Assembly (NCBI GenBank): GCA_019637445.1
Contig: JAHBVS010000002.1
Location: 1 to 64,000 of the forward strand
Reading direction: 5' to 3'
Length of the DNA: 64,000 bases
Source of the DNA: Gemmatimonadaceae bacterium
Lineage (GTDB): Bacteria; Gemmatimonadota; Gemmatimonadetes; Gemmatimonadales; Gemmatimonadaceae
Shown: in pieces, positions 49,707 through 57,659 of the stretch
Numbering within the stretch: position 1 is the first letter of the stretch
Layout of the letters: each line of letters opens with the position of its first letter
Program-made: the position numbers and the translations under genes
Notes under the pieces: model-generated
Database searches by the model: none
What the model was told of the DNA's origin: nothing
Seen by the model: the letters and a program-made list of their open reading frames with translations, nothing else

Positions 49707-51119
49707 CTAGCGCTTGAGGCTGATAAGGGTCTCCATCATCTCGTCCACGGTCTGGACGACCTTCGCGGCCGCCGCATAAGCCTGCTGGTGCCGCATGAGG
49801 CGCATCAGCTCCTCGTCTGTGCTCACGCCGGTGACGCTGTCGCGGCGCGCCGAGGACTGGGCCAGCAACGTGTTTGACACTGTCGCCGCATCGCCGGCCG
49901 CGCGGCCTGCGCCGGCGATCGTCGCGATGATGCGCTGGAATGCGCCGCCGAAGCTGCCGCTCACCGCACTTGGTGACCCATCGCGCAGTTCGCCGATGGC
50001 CAATGCCACGGCGTTGTCGCCGGTGGCCTGCAACGTTGCGCTCGCGGCGATCGCGCCGGCGTCGGCTGCGACCTCGGCCGACAGTCGGATACCACCCGCG
50101 CTCAGCGCCGTGGGGTCCGCGTCGAAGAAGCTGATGCCTGAGCCCGTGGGCCCGAGCAGGGGGTCCCAGTTGCCACTCACGCCCGCCGTGGGCGACCAAC
50201 CCGTGGTGTGCAGCGCGTTCACGTCGGTGATGAGCGCCGCGGCCAGGGCGTCGAGCTCGGCCCGCGTCCCGGCAATATCAACGTTGGCCAGCTCCACCAG
50301 CGCACCGAGCTTGCCGCCCATCGTGCGCACGGGGCTGGTCTCGCCCGCGATGCGGATCTCCTGCGGGATCGTGACCGTCAGTTCAAGCGCGTTCGTGAAC
50401 ACGCCGTCCACCAACGGGCGACCGCCCAGCATCACCTGGTTGCCGCCGTCGGCGCGGTCGATGACCGTGATGGGCACCAGCGTCCCGAGTTCGTCGAGCA
50501 GCCGGTCGCGCTCGTCGCGCAGGTCGTTGGCGGTGTTGCCACCGCTTTCCATCGGGACGATCTGCTTGTTGATGGCGGCGATGCTCGTCGTGAGCTGGTT
50601 GACCTGCTCGAGCACGGTGGACGCCTGCGTGCGCGTGTCCGTCTCCATTCGCTGCAGTTCGTTCGCGTAGCTATTGAAACGCTGGATCAGCGCCTCGGCG
50701 CGCTGCCGCACGACGGCGCGGGCGCCGGCGTTGTTGGGCTGCGCGGAGAGGTCACTCCAGCTGTTCCAGAACGCGTCGAAGGCAGCGGCGAGGCCGTTGT
50801 CCGACGGCTCGCCGAAGATCTGCTCCACGCGCACGAGTGCATCGCGACGCGTGCTGGAATAGCCGGCGGGCGCGAGCTGGGTACGCACGTCCTGGTCGAG
50901 CAGCATCTCGCGCGCACGTCCGACCGTGGCGATACGCACGCCCGAGCCGAAGATGCCGTAGGTCATCTTCCGCACCGGACCCTGCTCCAGCGACAGCGTC
51001 TGCCGCGTGTAGCCAGGGGTCTCGGCGTTGGCGATGTTGTGGCCCGTGACTTCCATGGCCGCCTGATGCGAGAGCAGGGCGGTGCGGGCCACGCTGAGGA
51101 TGCTGCCGATGCTGGACAT
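49707..51119 (-). CDS. flgK: Flagellar hook-filament junction protein 1
   Basis: A 470-residue hook-associated protein (HAP1). The N-terminus SVARTALLSHQAAMEVTGHN, IANAETPGYTRQ and the C-terminus VSTDEELMRLMRHQQAYAAA, KVVQTVDEMMETLISLKR are the rod/hook-family coiled coils. The central domain is compact compared with E. coli FlgK (547 residues). Its ATG overlaps the flgN stop by one base. Its partner flgL does not follow it as usual; csrA does. Confidence 0.95.
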   Translation of the reverse strand: MSSIGSILSVARTALLSHQAAMEVTGHNIANAETPGYTRQTLSLEQGPVRKMTYGIFGSGVRIATVGRAREMLLDQDVRTQLAPAGYSSTRRDALVRVEQIFGEPSDNGLAAAFDAFWNSWSDLSAQPNNAGARAVVRQRAEALIQRFNSYANELQRMETDTRTQASTVLEQVNQLTTSIAAINKQIVPMESGGNTANDLRDERDRLLDELGTLVPITVIDRADGGNQVMLGGRPLVDGVFTNALELTVTIPQEIRIAGETSPVRTMGGKLGALVELANVDIAGTRAELDALAAALITDVNALHTTGWSPTAGVSGNWDPLLGPTGSGISFFDADPTALSAGGIRLSAEVAADAGAIAASATLQATGDNAVALAIGELRDGSPSAVSGSFGGAFQRIIATIAGAGRAAGDAATVSNTLLAQSSARRDSVTGVSTDEELMRLMRHQQAYAAAAKVVQTVDEMMETLISLKR

Positions 51120-51655
51120 CAGATCGTCCGGTCGAGCAGGCCGGGATCGCCCGGCGTCCCACCGTCGCGGCCGTAGGTGGACGGCGGCTGCAACGCGCCC
51201 GCGAGGGCGCGCACGAGCTGGTCGCCGGCTTCGACGGCGGTGCGCAGGACACGCTGGTTGAGCTGCACTTCCTGGTGCAGCAGCTCGCCAGTGTCGGTCA
51301 GCGCATCAATGGCGGATTGCACCTCGGCGGGCGGCGTGCCACCGAAGGTGTCAAGAAGAGCCGGCATACTCAAATCATCGGCTTCGCCGAGCCGCTGGTT
51401 GAGCGTGATGCGCCGACGGCGCGCCTCTCCCAATGTGACAAGCACACGATGCGTGGCGAAGACCGAGTCATCGAGCCCCTGCAGGTCGTCGCGGGCCAGC
51501 GCCTCGCGCTGACGCTTGAGGATCGAGGCAAGGTCCAGCAGCAGTTGGTTCTCCTCGCGCAGCGCCTTGGCCAGCGCGGTGACGGTGGGAGCAGCGTGGG
51601 CGCCGACCGTGCGCGTCGGCGCGGCCAGGGTGGACGTCGGTGTGAGATGGGTCAC
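51119..51655 (-). CDS. flgN: FlgN-type export chaperone
   Basis: A 178-residue, mainly helical protein from a GTG that overlaps the flgJ stop (GTGA). Family traits are TALAKALREENQLLLDLASI, LKRQREALARDDLQGLD and RRRITLNQRLG. FlgN guards FlgK and FlgL before export, and its place right before flgK supports this. The N-terminal 25 residues (Thr/Ala/Pro) look unstructured. Sequence similarity in this family is always low. Confidence 0.8.
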   Translation of the reverse strand: MTHLTPTSTLAAPTRTVGAHAAPTVTALAKALREENQLLLDLASILKRQREALARDDLQGLDDSVFATHRVLVTLGEARRRRITLNQRLGEADDLSMPALLDTFGGTPPAEVQSAIDALTDTGELLHQEVQLNQRVLRTAVEAGDQLVRALAGALQPPSTYGRDGGTPGDPGLLDRTI

Positions 51656-51978
51656 TTCGACTCCGTCGTCGCAGCGGGCATTGCGGCCGGGGCCGCTGCC
51701 GGGCCGGCGGCGAGTTCGCGAACGAGTGAGGCGGAGAGCCCGCGCGACCATTGCGCGGGCAGCTGGTCGGCGATGAACTCATCGCGCATGGCGGTGAACA
51801 TTTCCTCACCGGCCCCGCCGTGCGTGATGCCGTCACTGGGAACGGTCTCGCGCATCGCGGCGAAGAGCTGACGGACGAACATGCCTTCGAGCGCCTGGGC
51901 CTGCGCGTGCAGCTGCTCGCGCTTGTTCTCGCCCGGCGTGGGCGTGAGCGGCGTGCTGGCGCCAATCGGGCTGGTCAT
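51652..51978 (-). CDS. flgJ: FlgJ-type rod-binding protein
   Basis: A 108-residue protein equal to the N-terminal rod-capping half of FlgJ: QAQALEGMFVRQLFAAMRET and GGAGEEMFTAMRDEFIADQL match the family. The muramidase half found in enteric FlgJ is absent, as in many other phyla, so another enzyme must open the peptidoglycan. It overlaps flgI (ATGA) and flgN (GTGA) by four bases each. Confidence 0.9.
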   Translation of the reverse strand: MTSPIGASTPLTPTPGENKREQLHAQAQALEGMFVRQLFAAMRETVPSDGITHGGAGEEMFTAMRDEFIADQLPAQWSRGLSASLVRELAAGPAAAPAAMPAATTESK

Positions 51979-53024
51979 CGGATCACGACCTCGGCGTGAA
52001 GGGCGCCCGCATCGCGCAGGGCGCTGAAGACTGCGGCGGTCTGCTGCGGCGTCGCCTTGGCATTGCGAAGCGCCTCGGCCACGTGCTGCACCGTCGTGCC
52101 AGTGGGCAGCGCGTCTGGGCCACCGCCGCCAATCACCAGCGTGATGCCTTCGGCACTCACGATGCCGTCACCGACGACGATGTCGGCGCCGGCGACGACC
52201 GTGCCATTGCGCGCGTCCACGAGCAGGCGGTTCGCCGCGCCGCGACGGATGCGCAGGTCGTTGATCTGCTCGTAAAGCGCGGGCAGGCCGTCGGCGCCTC
52301 CCTGCGGCTTGAGCAGAATGGAACCCGGATCCTCGACCTCGGCCGTGCCACGACGACCCGTCACCGAGTCGATGGCCGCGGCGATGCGCAACGCCATCGC
52401 GGCGTCAGGCTGCTTGAGCAGCAGGCGCGAGGTGCGCCGCTGCTGCGGACGCGGCAGCTCGACTTCGATCACGCCACCGTCAGGCACACGACCGGCGGTC
52501 GCCGCGCGCAGGCTGACACGGGTGGCGCTGCCGGACTCGGTGATCATCAGGGCGCCCTGGGCGGCGGCAACCGCGCTGCTGCCGACGTCGCCAACGAGCG
52601 GCGTCATCCACAGGATGCCGCCACGCAGCGACTGAGCATCGCCGATGGAGCTCACCTGCACATCGAAGCGACCACCGGGCCGTAGGTACGGCGAGACTTC
52701 GGCCGTCACGAGCACCGCCGCGACATTGCGCGTGCGGAGCAGGTTGGCCGGCACCTGCACCTCAAAGTTGCGCAGCAGGTTCACAATGGACTGCACGGTG
52801 TGGCGCGAGCCGACGGTGCCAGTGACGCGGTCACCCGTGCCACTGAGGCCGGTGACGAGTCCATAGCCGACCAGGCGCACCGGTCCGCCGCCCTCGGGAA
52901 TCGTGAGGTCGCGGATGGTGACGTCCTGCGCGAGCAGCGCGGCGCCGCCTGTGGTGGCTGCCGGCGCGGTCGCGAGTGCGGCCGCGGCGAGCGCGAGCGT
53001 CGTGACCAGTCGAGGTGCGCGCAT
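51975..53024 (-). CDS. flgI: Flagellar P-ring protein
   Basis: A 349-residue periplasmic ring protein with a signal peptide (MRAPRLVTTLALAAAALATA ...). Mature sequence begins near QDVTIRDLTIPEGG; LVGYGLVTGLSGTGDR and NVAAVLVTAEVSPYLRPGGR are diagnostic. The P-ring is the bushing in the peptidoglycan layer. It is one base after flgH and overlaps flgJ by four. Confidence 0.96.
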   Translation of the reverse strand: MRAPRLVTTLALAAAALATAPAATTGGAALLAQDVTIRDLTIPEGGGPVRLVGYGLVTGLSGTGDRVTGTVGSRHTVQSIVNLLRNFEVQVPANLLRTRNVAAVLVTAEVSPYLRPGGRFDVQVSSIGDAQSLRGGILWMTPLVGDVGSSAVAAAQGALMITESGSATRVSLRAATAGRVPDGGVIEVELPRPQQRRTSRLLLKQPDAAMALRIAAAIDSVTGRRGTAEVEDPGSILLKPQGGADGLPALYEQINDLRIRRGAANRLLVDARNGTVVAGADIVVGDGIVSAEGITLVIGGGGPDALPTGTTVQHVAEALRNAKATPQQTAAVFSALRDAGALHAEVVIR

Positions 53025-53025
53025 C

Positions 53026-53622
53026 TTACGGCCAGATCGCGCCGAAGATCTTGCCGATCAGCCCACCGCGAGCCTTGCCGAGCCGTCCCTTCTGCTTGTA
53101 CTCGATCTTCGCGTCGGCCATGCGCCAGGAGTCCACCGAGTTGGTGGCCACGGCGATGTCATTGGGCCGCACCCATCCGCTGAGGATGATGGTCTGCTTG
53201 GCCTTGTCCACGAAGAGCTCCTTCTGTCCTTCAAGCTGCAGCATCCCGGTCGGCGAGATGGCCACGACGCGCGCGCTGACCTCCGCGCGAAAGCTGTTGC
53301 CGCGCACCGACTGGCCGCTGCGGCGCGAGTCGACAGCCTTGTCGGCGCTCATGCCGGCGCCCATCGCGCTGCCGTCGGGCATCTGCGCGCCGGCGCTCAT
53401 CACGCGGCCACGGTTGTCCGAGGCGTCCTCGCGCAGGTTGGCGGCGGCCAGCGTCTGCTCATCGATGAAGACGGTGACCACATCGCCCACGGCGAGCTGG
53501 ATGCGGTCGGAAGTCCAGGAGCGGCGCGCGGCGTTCGCGGTGGCCTGGGCGGTGACGGATGCCGGGATCGCGACATAGAGCAGCATCGCAATGATCCAGA
53601 GGCGCGTGTCGATGGAGAGCAT
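53026..53622 (-). CDS. flgH: Flagellar L-ring protein, apparently not a lipoprotein
   Basis: A 198-residue outer-membrane ring protein. Typical segments are LAVGDVVTVFIDEQTLAAAN, GNSFRAEVSARVVAISPTG, LQLEGQKELFVDKAKQTIIL and GWVRPNDI. The N-terminus is a signal peptide ending ASVTAQA with no lipobox Cys; indeed no Cys occurs in the protein, although FlgH is usually lipid-anchored. The C-terminal QKGRLGKARGGLIGKIFGAI is usual. It lies six bases after flgA. Confidence 0.94.
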   Translation of the reverse strand: MLSIDTRLWIIAMLLYVAIPASVTAQATANAARRSWTSDRIQLAVGDVVTVFIDEQTLAAANLREDASDNRGRVMSAGAQMPDGSAMGAGMSADKAVDSRRSGQSVRGNSFRAEVSARVVAISPTGMLQLEGQKELFVDKAKQTIILSGWVRPNDIAVATNSVDSWRMADAKIEYKQKGRLGKARGGLIGKIFGAIWP

Positions 53623-53628
53623 AGGACT

Positions 53629-54084
53629 TCAGCGACGAAGAAGGGTGACGGTGCCGCTGTCGCGAACGACGGCGGGAATGTTGCGGCGACGATCGATGCG
53701 GACCATCAGCGTGTCGCCGATGGCGGCATCGGCGAGCGCGACGGCAGTTTGCGTGATGCGGATGCCCGGGCTGACAAAGTCGGCCTGCACGGTGTCGCCG
53801 CGTCGAATGACCGGTCGCGGGGCGACAGCCGGCGTGCGCAACGACTCACCGGGATGAATGAGCCGACGGGCGACCCAGCCGAGCGGCGCGCGGCCAGCCT
53901 CGAGCGTGGAGCCCCCTTCGATGTCCTGCGCCGTGAGGATGCTGCCGCGGGCAATGACGCGGGCGGCGCGGAAGGCCGGCACATCGGGCAGCGAGGCCTG
54001 CGCGCGGGCCGCCGCGCTGGGCGCGGCGGCCGCCACCAGCAACGCCAGCCCGACCGCGGCGTGGTTGGCCGTGCGCGCGCTCAT
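53629..54084 (-). CDS. flgA: Flagellar P-ring assembly chaperone FlgA
   Basis: A 151-residue protein with a signal peptide (cleavage near ARAQA), then a SAF-type domain (ARVIARGSILTAQDIEG) and the C-terminal beta domain (RPVIRRGDTVQADFVSPGIR). FlgA helps the P-ring form in the periplasm. It is short relative to enteric FlgA (219). Its ATG overlaps flgG by four bases. Confidence 0.9.
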   Translation of the reverse strand: MSARTANHAAVGLALLVAAAAPSAAARAQASLPDVPAFRAARVIARGSILTAQDIEGGSTLEAGRAPLGWVARRLIHPGESLRTPAVAPRPVIRRGDTVQADFVSPGIRITQTAVALADAAIGDTLMVRIDRRRNIPAVVRDSGTVTLLRR

Positions 54085-54869
54085 CGACCCAGCCCAGCCT
54101 GCACGTCGGACATCTGCTCGACGTTGCGGATGACCTTGGCATTGATCTCGTACGCGCGCATCGCGGCGATCATGTCCACCATCTCCTGCACGATCTCGAC
54201 GTTGCTGCCCTCGAGATGGCCCTGGAGCAGGCGGCCGATGCCGTCCTCACCCGCGAATCCGACGATCGGCTCGCCGGAGGCCGGCGTGGTGACGTAGAGG
54301 TTCTCGCCCAGCGACTCGAGGCCGGAGGGGTTCGCGAAGCGCGCCAGCTCGAAGCGCCCGATCTCCTGCGGCCGCGCGTCGCCCGGCCGCGTCACGGTCA
54401 CGATGCCGTTGCGCGAGATGGAGATGTTGTTCGCATCGTCGGGCACGCGGATGCCGGGGACGATCGTGTGGCCGAGGGAGTTAACGAGCACGCCCTGGTC
54501 GGAGATCTGCAGCGCGCCATCGCGCGTGTAGCCGGTGAGCCCGTTCTCCATCTGCACCTGCAGGAAGCCATCGCCTTCGATGGCGATGTCCAGCGAGCGC
54601 TGCGTGGCCTCGATGGGGCCGTTGCCCTGCATCCGGAACACGCCGGCGAGGCGCGTGCCACGGCCGACCTGCACGGCGGGCAGGGTCTCGGAGTCGGTGC
54701 CGGCGATCGTCGTGGTGCCCTGCAGCGTCTGGTAGAGCAGGTCCACGAAGTGCGCGCGGCTGCGCTTGAAGGCCGTCGTGTTGACGTTCGCCAGGTTGTT
54801 GGCGATGACCTCGGTGCGCGTCTGCTGCGCGAGCATGCCGGTGGCGGCGGTACGAAGGGCGGGATTCAT
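54081..54869 (-). CDS. flgG: Flagellar distal rod protein FlgG
   Basis: A 262-residue rod protein. The N-terminus ALRTAATGMLAQQTRTEVIA then NNLANVNTTAFKRSR and the C-terminus VDMIAAMRAYEINAKVI are hallmarks; the FLQVQMENGLTGYTRDG stretch is the D1 domain. The length matches FlgG in E. coli (260). It follows flgF after 25 bases. Confidence 0.97.
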   Translation of the reverse strand: MNPALRTAATGMLAQQTRTEVIANNLANVNTTAFKRSRAHFVDLLYQTLQGTTTIAGTDSETLPAVQVGRGTRLAGVFRMQGNGPIEATQRSLDIAIEGDGFLQVQMENGLTGYTRDGALQISDQGVLVNSLGHTIVPGIRVPDDANNISISRNGIVTVTRPGDARPQEIGRFELARFANPSGLESLGENLYVTTPASGEPIVGFAGEDGIGRLLQGHLEGSNVEIVQEMVDMIAAMRAYEINAKVIRNVEQMSDVQAGLGR

Positions 54870-54894
54870 CTGCGGTCCTTGGAAGGGTCAGGCG

Positions 54895-55629
54895 TCAGCG
54901 GGGGCGGGCCAGGTCGCCGACGACAATCGCACGGGCATCGTCGATAGCAGACACGGCGCGCTGCGCCGAGGTGTACGCACGCTGGATATCGATCAACGAG
55001 ACCATCGCCTCGATCTGCGAGACGTTGCTCTCTTCCACCGCGCCCTGTCGCACGGCGCGCTCGGCATTGATCAGCGGCCGTCGGTTGTCGGAGGGGAGGA
55101 AGCGGCCGTCGCCGGCGTGCTGCAGCGATTCATTCGGCGGCACGCCTTCCACACGAAGGCGACCGAAACCCACACCGTCGGCGGTGATGGCACCGTCGCG
55201 GCCAATCGCGATGCGCTGGGCATTTGCCGGCAACTTCACCGGCTCGCTGATGCCGGGCTTGGCCGGATCCTCGCCGAGCACCTTGGCGCCGCGGGCGTCC
55301 ACGAGATAGCCCTCGGTGTCGAGGCGGAAGCTGCCGCCGCGCGTGAGCTGCTCGCCGGTCGGCGTCTGGACGACAAAGAAGCCGTCGCGCTCAAGCGCCA
55401 GGTCCAGCGGGTTGTTGGTGACGGCGATCGAGCCCTGGCGGCGATCGGTCGCCGCGCCGAGCTGCACGTAGTCCGTGTTGCCCATCAGGTGGGCAAAGGC
55501 GCGCTCCGCCTTGAAGCCTGCGGTGGAGACGTTCGCCAGGTTGTTGGCGACAATCTCCTGCTGGCGCTCGAGCTTTCGGAGGGCGGCTGCCGCGTGCGGC
55601 AGTCCCATTGGCCTGATGCTTGTCCCCAC
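54895..55629 (-). CDS. flgF: Flagellar rod protein FlgF
   Basis: A 244-residue proximal-rod protein and first gene of the flgF-csrA operon. Family stretches are EIVANNLANVSTAGFKAERA, LERDGFFVVQTPTGEQLTRG and EAMVSLIDIQRAYTSAQRA. The GTG at 55629 is chosen because GAGG lies at proper distance; an ATG at 55608 is an alternative that would give a slightly shorter N-terminus. A consensus sigma-54 promoter ends 38 bases before the start. Confidence 0.92.
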   Translation of the reverse strand: MGTSIRPMGLPHAAAALRKLERQQEIVANNLANVSTAGFKAERAFAHLMGNTDYVQLGAATDRRQGSIAVTNNPLDLALERDGFFVVQTPTGEQLTRGGSFRLDTEGYLVDARGAKVLGEDPAKPGISEPVKLPANAQRIAIGRDGAITADGVGFGRLRVEGVPPNESLQHAGDGRFLPSDNRRPLINAERAVRQGAVEESNVSQIEAMVSLIDIQRAYTSAQRAVSAIDDARAIVVGDLARPR

Positions 55630-55666
55630 GGTCTGATCCTCGGTGACTGGTCGCTATCTATAGAAG

Positions 55667-55681
55667 GCAAGCGCCGTGCCA
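55667..55681 (-). promoter_or_regulatory. Sigma-54 promoter for flgF-csrA operon
   Basis: On the minus strand TGGCAC (55681-55676), five bases, TTGC (55670-55667): an exact -24/-12 consensus. Transcription would begin near 55655, about 26 bases before the flgF start. Such promoters need an AAA+ activator, which is not in the window. Confidence 0.75.
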
Positions 55682-55739
55682 GTCCTGGACTCTCGTAAGG
55701 CGTTGCGGTATAACGAGTTAGCTAGGTGCTAGATTCGCC

Positions 55740-56048
55740 TCAGGCCGACCACTTTTGCCGAGCGGCGGCAGGGGCTGCCGCTCGCGGCATCTTCTGCCCG
55801 ACCATCGGGACGCGGTGCAACTGCACGGTGAGGGTGGCCACGTCATACGGCAGCCGCGCCTGATGGGCGATGGCTGTGGTGGTCGCGCCCTGGCGGGCGA
55901 GGGCCCGGGCGAGCTCAAGGGCGTTGCGGCGGGCGTCCCGCGTGGCGCGGCGCTGCTGACGCGCCGGGTTCGGACGGCCCGCACGGCCGGCCACCAAGAG
56001 CAGCACGAGCAGGCCGACGATGGCCAGCGACTCCGTGAAGGGGATCAT
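55740..56048 (-). CDS. SwrB-like small membrane protein
   Basis: A 102-residue protein. A single membrane helix lies at about 6-22 (ESLAIVGLLVLLLVAG), then a basic stretch and a helix-turn-helix-like segment (LARALARQGATTTAIAHQAR, LPYDVATLTVQL). The ATG overlaps the fliA stop (TGATG); a GTG one codon earlier is open too. In B. subtilis the gene after sigD is swrB, also a small protein with one membrane helix that helps flagellar export activation. Position and architecture fit, but sequence similarity is weak. Confidence 0.5.
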   Translation of the reverse strand: MIPFTESLAIVGLLVLLLVAGRAGRPNPARQQRRATRDARRNALELARALARQGATTTAIAHQARLPYDVATLTVQLHRVPMVGQKMPRAAAPAAARQKWSA

Positions 56049-56860
56049 CACGCGACCTTCCCGCGCATCGGCGCCAGCTCGGTGCGCAGCTTGGCCAGTG
56101 CCTTCGTGCGGATCTGCGAAACACGCGACTCCGACACGCCAAGCGCGATGGCGATCTCGTGCAGCTTGAGGTCTTCGTAGAAGTACAGCGTGAGCACCAG
56201 ACGCTCCTGCTCCTTCAGGTGCGTGAGCGCGCCGGCGAGCACGTCGATCTCCTGCCGGCGATTCACATCTTCCTCGATGTCCTCGTCGCTGCTGCCGGCA
56301 AGCTGCTCGGCCATCGTCGGGCCAGCCTCGTCTTCGTCGCCATTGCGCGGCGCGCTGTCGAGCGAGACGTGCACGACGCCTTCGACGTCGAGCTGCCAGC
56401 GGCGGAAGGTGTCGAGGTCGACACCCATGCGCGTGGCCATCGCGTCGTCGCTGATCTCCTCGCCGTCCTGGTTCAGCGCCTCGCTGGCCGCCTTGATCTC
56501 GCGCGTCTTGCGACGCACCGAGCGCGGCACGTGGTCCTGGCGGCGGAGCTCGTCGAGAATCGCACCGCGGATGCGCGGGGCCGCGAAGGTGCTGAAGGCC
56601 AGGCCGCGCGAGGCGTCGAAGCTATCGACCGCCGCGGTCAGGCCGAGGGCACCCGCGCTCAACAACTCGTCGAGCTCAATTTCGCCCTTGCGGCCGCGAG
56701 CCAGCTGGCGCGCGATGTAGTGCACCAGGCCCAGGTGCTCGTTGAGCAACTGGTTGCGGGCGAGCTCGTCGCCGGACTGGGCACGTGACCACAGGCTCAA
56801 CGAAGGGGCGGCCGTGGTCCGGGCCACGGGTTCGGTGCGCTGTTCAGACACGGACGGCAT
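56048..56860 (-). CDS. fliA: Flagellar sigma factor FliA (sigma-28)
   Basis: A 270-residue sigma factor. Region 2 includes HLGLVHYIARQLARGRKGE, ELLSAGALGLTAAVDSFDAS, RGLAFSTFAAPRIRGAILDE and the sigma-28 mark LRRQDHVPRSVRRK. Region 4 is VLTLYFYEDLKLHEIAIALG, VSESRVSQI. ATG at 56860 with GAGG at good spacing; it overlaps the flhG end by 17 bases. It should direct late flagellar and chemotaxis genes. No flgM-like anti-sigma gene is seen in the window. Confidence 0.96.
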   Translation of the reverse strand: MPSVSEQRTEPVARTTAAPSLSLWSRAQSGDELARNQLLNEHLGLVHYIARQLARGRKGEIELDELLSAGALGLTAAVDSFDASRGLAFSTFAAPRIRGAILDELRRQDHVPRSVRRKTREIKAASEALNQDGEEISDDAMATRMGVDLDTFRRWQLDVEGVVHVSLDSAPRNGDEDEAGPTMAEQLAGSSDEDIEEDVNRRQEIDVLAGALTHLKEQERLVLTLYFYEDLKLHEIAIALGVSESRVSQIRTKALAKLRTELAPMRGKVA

Positions 56861-57659
56861 CGGGTACCTCGGGGAAGAGAGCGGCAGCGAGCTGCTGCAT
56901 GGCGAGTTCGGTGGTGGAGGCGCAGCGGTGGAACGGTTGGTCGGGCGCAGCGGTGATCTCGGCGTCATTCGGGATCGTGCCGGCGAATCCCAGCGAGCGA
57001 TTCAGGAAGTGCTGCGCGCCGTGGTGGATCTGATCGAAGGAAGCCTTGGCGACGTCAGCGTTGTGGCGGTTGAACACGACATCGACCGTGATGCCGGGCC
57101 AGCGCGACTCGGCCGTCTTGAGCACGGCGTACGACGCGGCGATGCCGGCCGGCGAGCAGCCGCCGACGACGAGGAAGCGGCGCACCCCGGCCTCGGCGGC
57201 GGCGAGCATGCCGTCGAGCTGTGAGCGCGCGTCGATGACCACAGCGTCGTAGGCCGGGTAGGCCTGCGCGATGCGGCGTAGCACGGTACGACGTGCGGTG
57301 GGATCGAAGGGCACGCGGCGCGCGCTGGGCGGTTCGCCGCCGGGCAGCAGCGTGCAACCCGACGAGATCTCCACGGCCACATCGTTCACGGCGACGTTGG
57401 GATCGAGCAGCGCGGCGATGCCGTGGCGGATGCCGACGTTGTGGATGCGGTGCAGCGCACCGACCATCTCGTCGCAGTCCACGAGCAACGTGCGGCGGCC
57501 CGTCTGCGCCGTGGCAGCGGCGAGCAGCGCGGCAACCGTGGAGGTGCCCACACCGCCAGCGGTGCCGACGACGACCACGACCGGCACATCGCTGGGACGC
57601 CAGCCATCGCGCGGACGCGAGCCGACGAACCGACGGAGACCGTCCACCTGCGTGCTCAC
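56844..57659 (-). CDS. flhG: FlhG/CpaE-like MinD-family protein
   Basis: A 271-residue protein of the ParA/MinD superfamily in the usual FlhG place between flhF and fliA. The P-loop reads GTAGGVGTST (residues 32-41): both the signature Lys and the catalytic Lys of GKGGVGKT are missing. Later motifs are kept in part (LLVDCDEMVGAL, YDAVVIDARS). A Lys-free P-loop is also seen in CpaE/TadZ relatives. It probably helps to set flagellar number or position with FlhF but may not hydrolyse ATP. GTG start overlaps the flhF stop. Confidence 0.8.
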   Translation of the reverse strand: MSTQVDGLRRFVGSRPRDGWRPSDVPVVVVVGTAGGVGTSTVAALLAAATAQTGRRTLLVDCDEMVGALHRIHNVGIRHGIAALLDPNVAVNDVAVEISSGCTLLPGGEPPSARRVPFDPTARRTVLRRIAQAYPAYDAVVIDARSQLDGMLAAAEAGVRRFLVVGGCSPAGIAASYAVLKTAESRWPGITVDVVFNRHNADVAKASFDQIHHGAQHFLNRSLGFAGTIPNDAEITAAPDQPFHRCASTTELAMQQLAAALFPEVPDAVRV

